A stretch of 64,000 nucleotides of DNA from Mansonella perstans (Eukaryota > Nematoda > Chromadorea > Rhabditida > Onchocercidae). The notes below the pieces were generated by a model that had not been told where the DNA came from, did no database searches, and was given only the letters and a program-made list of their open reading frames with translations. The position numbers and the translations under genes were made by a program. The stretch spans positions 1 to 64,000 of the forward strand of contig JBAMDO010000276.1 of assembly GCA_037074765.1 (NCBI GenBank). Direction: 5' to 3'. Positions 51,213-63,415 of this stretch are shown in pieces (position 1 is the first letter of the stretch; each line of letters opens with the position of its first letter).

Positions 51213-52280
51213 TCTTATTTTTGGGAACGTACATTGTTGGTACTATTCATTGCAGAACTTTCATCTCGAATATCTCTGTGTTCACTGTGTTTCGTGGTAT
51301 CGCCAGTTATTGATTTTTCTTCATTATTTTAAAGTATATGCGTACTGGAACAGTAGATTTTTTCTCTGTATGTGATTGTTAAAGAGAAGCCATAAATGAG
51401 AAGAAATTAAATTGTAAAAAGTTCAGCCTTTCGAACAATTTTTCAAAAATTTCGAAAAAAAATTCTTTGCATATTGTAATAATTAAGGAGCATGAATTAT
51501 ACCGTTGGATGCTAATGATTTAGCACATTTAAGCGATCAAGATAAACAAAGGAAAAAAGTTTTAACTACTGTAAACGAGATTTTATAAACATACATTTCC
51601 GGATATCGGTCGCGAAATATCAAGAAGCAATACAATTCAAATAAATTCGGGTAATATATGCAATTATTATTACCAAATAAATGCAAATAAACTTTCAAAG
51701 CTCAGAGTTTCGAAACCTCTGGAACTCTTAAATAGTTATTTCTAAACAGGAAAATAAACTGATGATCAGCAGTATTTACAATGTTTAAATTTTTAATGAA
51801 GATATGGGGAGTTTTGGATATTCTGGCTGAATGTCAAAATGAGGAAAAGTTGAATTCCTATGTAATATCTATCTACAAAACTTCTAAAAAGCCATGGCAA
51901 TTAAATTGAATCTAATTTTCTAAAATTAATACAAATAAACCGAAAGAGCTTTCACAGTTCTTTAATTAAAAGGTTTTTGCGCACTTTCGCTTTATAAATT
52001 TTTTGGAAATGAACTTAACAATAAGGAAGAATTATGCTGCTTTCTAGTTTCCAAAGATTTCCCATTTTAAATTTTGGACACTCAGTTGATTTCGCTCATG
52101 TTATCAAAAGTAAATGAAATTCGGGATTAGGAAAATCAAACTTTCCTGGACTCAGGAGGTCATTTTTGTACTGTGATACTGTAAGCCGCATGATGAAATA
52201 GTCGTCTAATCCCCTAGTTGCAGGAGTAATATAATCCTCTAATTGCAAGAGTGATATGTAAGCTCTATAGGTTTTGAAAT
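51213..52280. other. Convergent intergenic region after SF3B5
   Basis: Holds the 3' UTRs of SF3B5 (plus) and of the CX-module gene (minus). AATAAA motifs occur near 51640 and 51674. No coding exon is supported. Confidence 0.5.
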
Positions 52281-53405
52281 TTATATGAAATGCACGATAG
52301 CGACAGCAATTAGAAGAATATTGGAAAACCGACGACTCCAATAAGATGACGTACCACCACGCCAGCAGCAGTCATAGCCACAACAATATTCATCGTAACT
52401 GCAGCTCCAGACGAGTTCTTTCGGCCTCCTGCCATCCTCGAAATATACATTGCCCAATTGTGGATCATCTGTTTGTACAGGCATACGGCACATGTGAGTC
52501 CCATAACCGCCACGATAGTAGTTGGAACCCCAATAATATGGACGATTATTCCACCTGAAGTTCAGACTAATCAAATAAATAATATTATGTTTTCAAACAA
52601 CAATAATAATAATTCTCAAAGTGAACTCATTAAAGATTGAAGTTTATTTTTAATTTTAAGAAAAGACTAAAAAGATGAAAAACGGACATCATTGGAGTAT
52701 AAGCGCTTCTTATCAGTGCTTTCCCAGCCTTATAAGTGAGATAACCAGCTGCGGCACCAGCAATGAATGAACCCATGTTTGATTTGGTAAATCTAAAGAA
52801 TAATTATGAAATAATTTTAACTTACAAGAAACTTCAAAACAAAAGTTTACACACTAAATTAGTTTGCAGACTACAGATATCAAATCTTTTGTTTTTTGGT
52901 ATCTAAATTCCTAAGAAAATAAAATCTATTAAAACTCATTTTATTAAAGTAAAATTCGCTTTGATATCAAAAATCCTCAACATAAAACTTAAATATGACA
53001 AAAACGTCAGAAATGAAAAGGTCATGCTACTAAGGAGAACATTAGAATTAAAACTCACAAGCCGCCTCCACGTGGTTTTCCCAACGAAGTACCATGTGAG
53101 CTGCTACCCCATCGATCACCACGTGTTCTGCCGATATTGCCACCTCCGTGCGTCCCCCATCTACTATCACGTGGATAACCAGATCTTGCAGAGCCAGAAA
53201 CCCCTCCTACAGTTCCAGATCCTGAGAACTTACCAAATGACCCACCTCCGCTCTTACGCGGACCACTAAATATACGGGAACGGCTAGCCGATGTACCACG
53301 ACTGCCACTAAATATACCACTTCGTCTAGATCCACATTCTTTTATTAGCAATAATAATAATAATAATAGGGAAAGCTGGATAGGCAAAAAGCGTTGTATT
53401 TTCAT
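52281..53405 (-). CDS. Secreted/GPI-like CX-module protein A with Gly-Ser-Arg repeats
   Basis: Three exons join in phase: 53059-53405, 52688-52792 and 52281-52554, giving 241 residues. A Leu-rich signal peptide (1-24) precedes a Gly/Ser/Arg-rich low-complexity region (25-115). Residues 122-142 are an Ala/Gly hydrophobic segment (GSFIAGAAAGYLTYKAGKAL). A six-Cys CX module follows (about 150-215): C173, C202, C208-C209 and C213-C214, with the GxxP-W-C-CCG-CC pattern. The last 16 residues are hydrophobic with no charged tail, like a GPI-anchor signal. The exon 2 donor used is GTCCGT, because the commoner-looking one five bases on breaks phase. The CX module is a nematode extracellular domain; its role is unknown. 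Paralogue of the gene at 55793. Confidence 0.72.
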
Positions 53406-55792
53406 ATTTCATTCATACTACTATAGCCTGAAAATTTAGGCATTCATCAGGTTAACCTTTAAGTGAAGCATTGTGGTTTTTTTTCAAGTTTGGCCAGATG
53501 TTAATATCCTTTCATATCAGTATGATATCTAAAGCAGTGATGAAATACATTTTTGTAATTGTTAATGTTATGATATTATACTTCACTCTTCACTTTGAAT
53601 ATATAAATAAAATTCCTCATTAATAAAGATTCTTCTTAATGGTCTAATTTTTGCTACCTTTAAACTAACAAGTTCAGGCTAAATCGATAGTTAAATTTCT
53701 GATAGAAGACCATTGTTGATAGCTCTTCACTGAAAATCAAGTGATACTAATCTCCCTTGCGATAACAATAAAATGACAGTATCTCCGTATGCTAGGAATA
53801 TATGTAAATATATGCTAGGAATATATGTAAATCACTTATCACAATATCACATTATACTTAATAACTATCTGATCATTTCAACAAGGACAGACTTATTTTC
53901 GAAGCTTAATCGAAATTCATTGCCACAGTAGTAAGCAGTTAGCTTTAAGCCATTTCATTGCATTCTGCAGCTTTACTGCTCAATTATGATCACTTATAAT
54001 TGAAAAAAAAAAGTTTTGACATAAAATGTCAAAACTTTTTTTTTTTCGTTTCATTTTATTTCATAAATTTTGGCACTTAATATCTCTTCATATAACTTTC
54101 CCACCTCTTTCCATCCTAACTTTTGCAACACATCTAAATAATTACCATGATTTTCTCCATTATTGCTCATTGTAGTCTAATTTAATTTGATCCAATCTAG
54201 TCTACTTCTTAACTCATTTTTCCTCTCATTCTTTATTGCATAAATTAGTTTAGGAAAATTATTATATCACAAGGTTGAATCGATATTAAACACCAAAAAA
54301 AAAACCACAGGAGGATAATCATTAAAGAAGAAAAGCTGACTAGGAAAGAGAAATAAATTCGAGAGTATGAGCAGCTTTAGGCTTCTTGTTGTCATCAGTG
54401 CATTTCCACTCCTTCCATTACTACTCTCAATTTTTATTTCATTGCCTCTCAAATCTTCAAATTACTCGTTCCTGCTGCAGCGTTGTTTTTGCCTAATTGC
54501 GCTTTTTCTCTCTGTTCATTACTTCTATTACTTTTATTTTCAATAAAAACAATGCAACAGAGCAGTAAAGTATTTTAATTAAGGACCAATAATGCAGCGA
54601 ATCTCACATATTTCTCATTTTAAAAATTCGGGGAATGTTTGAATGATGCAAATTTTTATGTGAACAATGTAATGTAGGGATTGCATATGAAATATTTTTG
54701 AAATATTTTTAAGAACTGTTTCAGTTTTAAAAATTGTACAATGCTATTGACAGACTGATTTACTTACATATATCAATATAATCATATTGTGCACAAAATA
54801 TTGGAAATGAAAGTGGCATATTATATTAAATTTGTGCATTTTATTTGGCCATATATATTATTTAATATTCTATTAACATGATTTAAAAGGGCTTAATATT
54901 CTTTTCAGGATATAAGTATACATTTGCATCAGGTAATATGTATTCACTTTTTGTACTGGCTTCTAAGTTGCGACCAATCAATATCCTACTTGTTTCGTTG
55001 AAGTCTAGGCTATTTAACATTTTCCAGCAGTTAAGGCTTAAAGGTTTACCTGAGATTTGTCTATGCTACAATTTGTTTTGGAACACACTTTTGGAAAAAT
55101 GCAATTCATGAATATTTATCACCTATCACAGAATTCAACAATACTTTCGCTAGCCAGTATTTCTTGGAGATAATATAACTGCAACGATTGCATCTGTCCT
55201 AGATTGATTAGTTTTTTTAAATCTGAAAACTAAAACTTTATTATTAAAAGAGTTAAATCAGCAAAAGATGAAGCTCTCTATTTTATTTTTATTGAGAACG
55301 AATACTGCTTCAAGAATATTCAATAAAATTTCATAGAGTAAAAAAAATAAGAAATTTTGTTAGTTCATCTTATTTGTTATAACAACCTTTGGATGCTTCA
55401 TTTACCACATCAGTTAATAAATTTCATGATGAAACAACAAAGGAAAGAACTAAACAAAGGTAGAATTAGGAAGAAGACGATGTTGACACTCCAATATCAA
55501 TAATAGAAGCGCACCAATAATATTAAGACACTGAAAATTTCCAAGCTTTAACTTCGACAGAAGACAAAACTTATCAAGCTGCCTTCTCCTTATGAAAGCT
55601 CAACAATATTATCAGCAGGAGATATATTGCATTGAAATTCTATGAAAGTTTTTTCTCAGCACTTTAAAAATTCTTTGGCAGGAAAATATCTATTCTTACC
55701 ACTTTATCGATAAGCTGCTGCTACATAATAATGGCATCCCTATGTCAACTATTTCAGTAGTTGATAAAATCTGATTAGCAATCTCGAAACAG
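53406..55792. other. Intergenic region between the CX-module paralogues
   Basis: Contains a 23-bp tandem duplication (about 53789-53832), a perfect 20-bp-arm inverted repeat (54003-54045) and AT-rich sequence. No coding exon is supported, though 2.4 kb is long for an internal operon gap, so gene A probably has its own promoter here. Confidence 0.5.
54003..54045. repeat. Perfect inverted repeat, 20-bp arms, 3-bp loop
   Basis: Arms at 54003-54022 and 54026-54045 are exact reverse complements: an A-tract then GTTTTGACAT, mirrored. RNA from either strand would form a stable hairpin ending in a U- or A-run. It may be a bare palindrome or the remains of a small inverted-repeat transposon. Confidence 0.95.
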
Positions 55793-57662
55793 CTATTGAG
55801 TGAACTGGTTGTAAAACTGTTTAAATTTTAAAACAACCACAAACCTCATCAAAATCCATGATGATCTTGTATAATGAGAAAAACTGCCTTTTCTTGCAAG
55901 GTATTGCTGTGCTACGCAACAGTCGGTACCACAACATATCTCAGTACCAATCTTACAATTCCAGGTCAATGACTTCGGCCTTGAACCATCTTTGAATTGT
56001 ACCTTCAAGATTGAAACTTTAAACAATTTAAATATCTACCACTCTAATATGTTTTAGATCTTCCATCTAAAATAATAGAATTCATAAAACGACATACTGT
56101 TTTTAAGAACTGCTCTGGCGAGATAGTGGTTGAGTTTTCAGATTCATTATTAGCTTGCACAGGACTTTCCTTGAAAAAAATAAAATGAGAAACTAAAAAG
56201 AAAGTAAACTATCCAATCTTAAGCATTAAATCTCAATTGTGCAGCACAGAAATTTCTTTTAGATCTAGTTAGAAGGACTACTTAACTTAATCTTGATGGT
56301 TTCGAAACCTTGCATCTAACAATTCCTTGCCTCTACCATATTTTCCTTAATCTGAAAATTAAATTTCTTTTACACTCATTAACCTGCAACGTCTTCACCA
56401 CGTCATCAAGCGGCATTGAACACATAAAATAGCCATTCTTGGACTGATGATTCCGCTCATCAAAATAGTAATTCTGACCGTTTGCTGCTCTCAGCGGTTG
56501 GGAACCAGAATGAAGAATTGCCTGTAAGAAACGGAACGGAAGGTTTTTCATGTAGCAAGATTTGATACGCTATCTTGGTAATCACAAGTAAAGTCGTAAA
56601 TGAAACAGTAATAAAATAATTATGAAACAAAATGCTCTGGTATTATACTACACAACGAGTTTAAGGAACAGAAGAAAAGAGATAATAAAACGTAATTTTG
56701 ATTATTTCTATTAAATAAATTAGATGAACTGATCGTTAGTTTATTACCGCATCACAAATTGAATCTAACTCATTTTGCAAATTCTATAATGCCCTAATGA
56801 AGGATGACCTGCCTTTCCTAATTCAAAAGTTGCCAGGCCTGCGGCAGCTCCAAGCGCACCACCAAGAACTGCTTTCCCAAATGTTCCTCTGGAAATATTT
56901 GGTTTTAAGATCATTTAATTGCCATTTCATTTTCGATTTAAAAGTGCTTTGACATTTAAAAACTAAAAAAATGAAGCTTTCAGTTTCCAAAAATTCCAAA
57001 AATTGGAATTTTACGAGTTTTATTGCTAACAAACATATTTCTTTGGCATTTTAAACAATCATATTTCCATCATATCGCGAACTGAGCTGAATGAATCAGA
57101 AAAACTATTCCAGTCCTTCTCATGCCAAAGGAAATTCTTCATTTTTCCTTCAAAAACTTACTTTCCGGAATTGCCCTGTTGATGATAGCCACCAAATGCT
57201 GGTTTAGAGCCACCATAATGAGGTCCAGATACTGGCATATGACCACCATAATGAGGTCCAGATGCTGGCATATGGCCACCAGGACGAGGTCCAGATGCTG
57301 GTATATAGCTTTGCTTGGGATAATAACCGCCGGATGAAAAGCCATGTGACCGAGGCTAAAAATTAGCAAAATTTGAGCATATGATATTTGCTTCATACCA
57401 AATGAATCATTCATTTTAATAAGTATTAATCTCTGTTTTGTCTGCACCAAAACAATAATAAAAATTGTTAAATTTTTATAACGAAGGCAACCACTACAAC
57501 CATAGATTATTAAAATTCAGTACTATAAAAAATAACCTGGGATCTGACTACACTCGATCGTGCTGCGCTTGCACCACGGCTCCCAAAGCTACCAGCGCCA
57601 CCAAATTTACGTGCATTAGCGATTCCTGGTGTAAGCAGTAATAAGTAAATAATCCTGTACAT
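55793..57662 (-). CDS. Secreted CX-module protein B with Gly-Pro-His repeats
   Basis: Six exons: 57537-57662, 57162-57355, 56813-56888, 56384-56521, 56098-56169 and 55793-56002, giving 271 residues. A signal peptide (1-17, cleaved after ANA) precedes a Gly/Ser/Arg region, then three 11-residue repeats of the type MPASGPHYGGH. An Ala/Gly hydrophobic segment follows (about 108-132, VLGGALGAAAGLATFELGK), then the CX module C166, C218, C225-C226 and C230-C231. Exon 3 joins exon 4 in phase only if its donor is GC (AAAG then GCAGGT); the GT donor three bases on breaks the frame. The last exon may instead splice at 55858 to a short tail. The 5' acceptor (57687-57688) lies 53 bases after the stop of the upstream gene. 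Confidence 0.65.
57195..57310 (-). repeat. 33-bp coding tandem repeat
   Basis: Three imperfect 33-bp units within exon 2 of CX protein B code the Met-Pro-Ala/Val-Ser-Gly-Pro motif. Copies differ at few bases, so expansion is fairly recent. Confidence 0.85.
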
Positions 57663-57740
57663 GTTTACCCGATCAAAACTGTTGATCTGAAAGAAGAAGA
57701 CAATAGTTCTATTAGTGGACAAAGGGTAATCTGTCACCGT

Positions 57741-58417
57741 TCAGTTTCGTGCAAAATTTTTCTCGTCCTTTAATTTTACGACAATTTCACGTAAGACAAG
57801 ATCATCAATCACTGGGACTAGAATTAACACAATTGTTACAAGAACAGGAAATATAATCTTAAACCTAAAAATTAATCATAATCTATTGAGATTGTTGTTT
57901 TCATTATATTTCAAAAATTTTTTAGTGATTCTTGACAAAAATGTTGCATAGATCGAAGTGCGAAACTTCTCTTCCGTAATGAAACAAGAAACACTTGTAT
58001 TCTTTTCAATTGTCGTATAATCACAATGAATGTAATGAAAAGCATAATTATTAAATTTTATATGAAATCAATACAGACCTACATGATCATCCATCTATAC
58101 ACATGCAGATACACATTACATATATGCAAACAATGATAAAGGAAGGAATTAAAGATCAAATTTAAACTTATGGTCGATGGTTCTTGGCCTACATCACTAC
58201 AGTGCAGAAAAGTACTGTCATGTTGTTTGATTAATTGAAACTCTAAAACGTAGAGTTCAATAAGCATACTTGTTCCAGAACTATGAGCAGCACTTGTGCA
58301 TCTAATAGGTCTTTGTTTGTATTTCACTAAGACTGGTTCATAAGCGCCTAGATATTTTAAATAATATCTTGAAATCCAAGAAGTGACAACTACCAAATCG
58401 CTTCTCGGAAATGCCAT
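57741..58417 (-). CDS. Small putative membrane protein upstream of CX protein B
   Basis: The last exon, 57741-57864, is well supported: TTTTTAG acceptor, then a hydrophobic segment (FKIIFPVLVTIVLILVPV) and a charged end KNFARN. The first exon starts at ATG 58417 (MAFPRSDLVVVTSW). Joining 58083-58417 by a GTAGGT donor keeps phase and gives 152 residues, but its later half is poor coding sequence, so an earlier donor (such as GTATGC at about 58261) with a missed middle exon is possible. The stop is only 79 bases before the CX protein B ATG, suggesting co-transcription. Family not recognised. Confidence 0.42.
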
Positions 58418-60311
58418 CTTTTCGTTCTGATCTGATACGCATAGGAATTGAACTGTTTTTTTTTTTTTTTTAAATGAATGTAAACATTCATTGTCTTCTT
58501 CCCGAAAGGCATAAAATTTGTAGATATATCTTGAAATTATCTGTTTTTATCAACGATTGTTAAGAAGATTGATTCTCTTCGTCCACGAATGTCTTTTAAT
58601 TTATCGGCGAAGAACTGTTTACAAATTATCAATCACATGCCACTTTTTACATCCAAAATATTTGTGAAAAGTGGAAATATTTAAATCAGTAACAAGCAAT
58701 CTCATAAATTTTGATATAAAAGAGAAAGACAAAACTGAATTGTTATGAAGTTAATAAATTACCACGTTCTTATGTGGTATAAAAATCCCACTGAATAATT
58801 GAAATTGTCATAGAAGCAAAATTTTATTGAAAATAAAATAGACCAACTTTGGCTGGAGAAATTCTGTAATAAGTAGCAATTCAGAAAAGATGTTAAATGT
58901 CATTTAAAGCAGTGACGAATTTTGCCGCTTTGATAATCAATCTTTGCTGTCGGAGATGAGCAAAACTAGATTGCTGCTTATTTTCTTCAAAAAATTAATT
59001 TTCAATTCTGAATGAATAACCTTAAATATTCCTCAAATGTAGGGGCTCAGTAAAATCTGGAAATGTTCCTCAAATGTAGAGGCTCAGTAAAATCCGGAAA
59101 TAAATATTTCACTGGAGGAATTTTCGAATCAATTATTTTGGTAGTTTGATGAATTTTTGAGAAAAGATTAATTTCGTCTCCTTAAAAAACATTGAATCAT
59201 TTTTCGCTGAATCGCCGCTGAATAGTTGAATCATTTTTTGAACGAATCATTGAATCATTTTTTAGCAAATATCATGATGAAAGGCATTGGCAACAAATAA
59301 TAAAGGATTCAAAAGTTTTTGCATCCATTAGTTTGTCATATTTGGTGAATAGTTTTGAACATTTAGCACAAATTAATCAACAAACAGAAGAAAATAAAGA
59401 AATAAGCGAAATATCAGTGAATGTGATATTTATGCATCGATCGACCTCAACAATTCTAGCAATGATATAGATCGGCTATAACAGTAAATAAGTAGCGAGA
59501 GCAAGAGACCTCTGATCTTTGGTTACTTGTAGATGACCTCTTGTAGATGACCTCTCAGTTCAAAATGTTGAGCTTTCTTGAATTTTTATCTTTTCTTTCA
59601 TTCCATCTCTTTCATCTCCATGTTGAGGTCCTTATGTATCATCATTTCTGATATAAGGTAGGTAGATAGATATAAGAAAGGTAAAAGATACAATTACTAT
59701 TTCTCTTGGAAAAAGTCTTAAATGAAGAATATGATAAAAGCATATTGAATTATATGATTAATAGAGAATAATAAATAGGAAATTGATATTAACAAGTTAA
59801 TGAGTATATGAACATTGAATAACGAACGCTTGTGATGATTGAATGAAATTGAGAGAATGAAATGAAGAAATCAATGAAAGGTAAAAAAAAAAACTTGCTA
59901 CAAAAATTAAGACAAACCAAATCACAGTGTATAATTTTGTATAAAGGCAATTACTACTATAATTACTGTTTCAAAATATTCAATAATAAATTATTTATCT
60001 GAGAATTAATCAATAAAAAATCCTTAATTTAAATTTTTATATTAAAAATTTCTAGGAATTATTATGAATTTCGTTTGGAAACATTTCATTATGATGAAAA
60101 TTTCTAACATATTACCAATCATTTGTGATTGAAAAATTAACAACAATCTATGTAATTTAGAGCAATTAAAAATTGATTAAAAATTAATGAAAATTTAAAA
60201 TGAAATATGAAATTTGTAGAAGCAGCACGCATATGTCATCGCACCATACAATCCCAAAAATCGATTGTCACAATCGATAATTACAATAATTTGTAGTTCC
60301 CCGGGAAAAAG
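58418..60311. other. Intergenic region with short tandem duplications
   Basis: Contains a 37-bp duplication (59029-59102), repeated GAATCATTTTT blocks (59193-59265) and a 14-bp duplication near 59527. No coding exon is supported. Confidence 0.55.
59029..59102. repeat. Tandem duplication, 37-bp unit x2
   Basis: Two copies beginning TTCCTCAAATGTAG differ at two positions. Non-coding. Confidence 0.9.
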
Positions 60312-60325
60312 GTTGTCATAGCAAC
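60312..60325 (+). promoter_or_regulatory. X-box (RFX/DAF-19 binding site)
   Basis: GTTGTCATAGCAAC fits the X-box consensus GTHNYY-AT-RRNAAC at every position and is symmetric. In nematodes DAF-19 uses such sites within about 250 bases of ciliary gene starts. Here an ATG with a good donor lies 52 bases downstream on the plus strand. Confidence 0.7.
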
Positions 60326-60377
60326 GAGACTGTTAAAGATAAAAGAGCGAAAGAGTGGGACATTCATTGTAGTAGTG

Positions 60378-60631
60378 ATGAATTCAAAATCCGGTAATGA
60401 CAACAACCTCATTATAAAATCCGGTTTCCGATTTCTGTGCTTATGAATGTGTGTGTGCACTTACTAATGTAAATAAATAACAGGTTGCATGTGAAGTTTT
60501 AAACAAAATATTTTATGGTATTTTTTATTTTAAACGCTTATTTGGTTGCCAAAAGTTTTCTGCCTCTCAGATAACGTGAAGTTATTGAGAGTGCCCATCG
60601 ATCCGACGATGAGAACAAAATTTGTGAAATG
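60378..60631 (+). CDS. Possible first two exons of an X-box-controlled gene
   Basis: Exon 1 would be 60378-60393 (MNSKS plus one base, donor GTAATG). Exon 2 starts after CTCTCAG at about 60581 and reads in phase DNVKLLRVPIDPTMRTKF, with a donor GTGAAA. Later exons are not found on this strand before 64000, so the gene would run on past, or overlap, the antisense synaptotagmin. No family recognised. The link rests on phase, splice sites and the X-box, not homology. Confidence 0.3.
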
Positions 60632-61811
60632 AATGACATACCATCATTAAGGATTTTTAATTAACAAAAAAAAAGTATCAAAAATTTTTTCCGAATAATA
60701 CAAATTGAATGAATTAAAAACACTCCAAAAACAGCTTTCTATTTGCTTGTTAAAGTCAAAAATATACAAAGTTGAATTTGATAGAATCGTTTTGAGAAAT
60801 AAAATTCAAAAATAAATATATTTAAAAGACACTGACAATTATCGGTATCGAGGAAAATAAAACAGCTTGAAGAAGTGGGAAAAGGAATCAAATTCTGCTG
60901 ATACTGCTCGTGTATATTCAGAGAATGAAACTGTAGAAAATTTCTGACAGGAAAAATGGCTGACATTAGATGCTTGGACAGAAGATATAAAGAATTCGGT
61001 GCAATTTCATTATATTTATCACAACGTAAATAATAAACATAACTTGATCATGTGAATCATCAAGAATTTAAAAAAAAAAATGTGCCTTAAATTCTAAAGG
61101 AAATAATATTTGTTATGGTGATTAAATGGTGCATTTCAATCAATTTATGCTTCTGATATTTGTAAAACTCCCATGGTTTACTATAGATTAGATTTGATTC
61201 ATTCAAATTTCATTGAGATTTCAAATAATAGGAGATGATTGAGAGATAACTGGCGATATAACTAGACGATAACTTTTGATCATCTCGGAGATAACTGACG
61301 GATATACAAAAAAGTATTTCTCCAAAAGATATTTAACAAAAAACTTCTTACTCAAAAATATTTTTGTACTCGATTGCTAAAATTAAGATAGAATTAAGAT
61401 GGAATGAGAGTTAAGTTTGTATTCAAATTAAGAAATTAAAAAGCTTTCAATCGGTAGGAAAAAACTTGTTCCTTATTATAAGCTTACGATAAACATAAGC
61501 AGGTGGCGAAAACCCGACAGATTTTGATTTATGAGAAATAACCTTGAATTCATTTCTAATACAAGTCATTAAACTTATTTGTGCGCTAAAAAACATGAAA
61601 TTTCTGAGATATTCATCTGAAGATTCTTAAAAATGAAAGAAATAATTTCTGCTGTTGTGCTAATTTTTTTCAGTAAAATTCACTCGTCATGGCACATCTT
61701 GTCGCTTATTCTACCTCAACTTCCTACTTACTGTTCATTACTTGAGTACTGAGTGGTCTAGGAAATAAATGCAATTATAATTAAGAATATTTTTAGCAGT
61801 AAGAATTCAAT
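60632..61811. other. Region 3' of synaptotagmin
   Basis: AT-rich, with no supported exon. An acceptor TTTTTTTCAG at about 61671 on the plus strand opens two frames but neither matches the phase of the upstream candidate exon. Confidence 0.45.
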
Positions 61812-63415
61812 TCATGATCTCGGCTGTAGAGTATGCCAGTGAATAGTAGGTCTCTTCGCATTCATCATTTCAAGCCATTGCTTCTGGCCGGTTATGCTAA
61901 CTGTAAAGTCACTGAGAGATGGAGAACCAAGTTTTACTTCACCGATAAAGTCATTTTTACTCATCTTGTCGTAGTCCCAAACACTGACAACCAAATGCAC
62001 TTTCTGGAACAAATTTTTACATGAAAGAATAGTTTCCAACTCAATAAATTAATGATAGGTAATAGTGATAGATCGATCAGTATTTTACTATTGTCTACCG
62101 AAAATTGCATAATTGAAAGTAATTCAAAGTTTAAATTAAATCAAAATAAATTCACTTCCAACAATTCCTGTTCCAGTTTGAACTGGAAACTTTCATTGTA
62201 ATACGGATTCAGTGTTTTATATTTTCGTGTTGTTTTCTTCTTCGACATCAATTTCTGTCCATTATATAAATGCATTTTGATAAATGGATCTAAATTGAGC
62301 GCAAAAGTTACAAATGAAGATAGCAGCGAAGCTGTGCTTTGACGATCTCGAAAGTTTTAAATATTTCTGACCTGACAGACCTCCAACATCCATTTTCTTA
62401 AGATTCCGAGCTTCGATTATTGTTACAGTTAAAATCATTGTACTTGGTCGATATCGTAAAGAAAAACAGAGATCACCAAGCTTTGATTCCTAAAGTACTA
62501 CGATATTTTCGAATTTGATTCAAAGTCGCCTGCGTATAGAATCGCTTTATTCTCTCATTTATTTCGTAGGATTTTTTACTAACATTTTCAATAACTTAAA
62601 TAACCTGTCCAAACAATTTTAAACTTACTGAATTAGCTTCAAATTCTGGAGGATTTAGTCGAGACCACTTCTCGACAGTAATACCAAAATCAACATTATG
62701 CAATGGTATCGACAGCTGACCAATTCGATCATCTCTGCTTAATCGATCAAAATCATATACAACCAAGTGAAGTGCCTTACACTGAAGCTCCGTAAACGCT
62801 ATCTATAAAGTAAACAATGTCTGCTCAGGAAACATGGTATGAAAAACACGAAAAATGAAATATTGTTTTGTTCCAGAAATAGATAATTATAGATATATTA
62901 AAGAGAGTAGAAAATGAACGGTACTTACGTGAAAAGCGAATATTTCATTAAAAACAGGGTTTAAACATTTTCGCTTAATCTTTGTTTCAAATTTTGGTTT
63001 TCCTTCTGGCATCAAACACAGTTTCACGTATGGATCTGACATTCCATTCCGATCCATTGCTGGCAATCCTTTGCATTCAAAAATTGTCACTGCTAACTAC
63101 AAAAATACACACTGCAATTTTGCAACATTCCATTATTGTGTAAGCCGCAAAAGGCAAATTACTTACAATTATTATTTGAAGTTTTGGCCTATTGAACGAA
63201 TATGATGAAAACATAACCTTATTACTTCCAAAATCATAGTCCAACTTGTAATGAATTTCACCAAAGAAAGGTAAATTATCAGCAATTTCCGATGAGATAT
63301 TTGGCTGCACAGAAATCTTTTGTGACATTCTTGGCACGGAAATCTCTTGTGACATTCTCGGCACGGAAATCTCTTGTGCCATACTTGGCACTGAATCATT
63401 ATTTTGCTCAATGTG
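61812..63415 (-). CDS. Synaptotagmin, C2A and C2B domains (5' end not in view)
   Basis: Six exons join in phase: 63218-63415, 62929-63096, 62629-62802, 62372-62489, 62156-62289 and 61812-62003, giving 327 residues. A linker with three repeats of MSQEISVPR type precedes [13 protein letters not shown], the start of C2A. C2A keeps the five calcium-binding Asp positions ([10 protein letters not shown] and [10 protein letters not shown]). C2B starts [13 protein letters not shown] and has the polybasic [18 protein letters not shown] and loops MDVGGLSDPF and [10 protein letters not shown]. The end IHWHTLQ is the family's C terminus. Synaptotagmins are calcium sensors for vesicle fusion. The transmembrane exon must lie further 5', at 63416 or beyond 64000. 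Which snt gene it is cannot be told. Confidence 0.93.
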
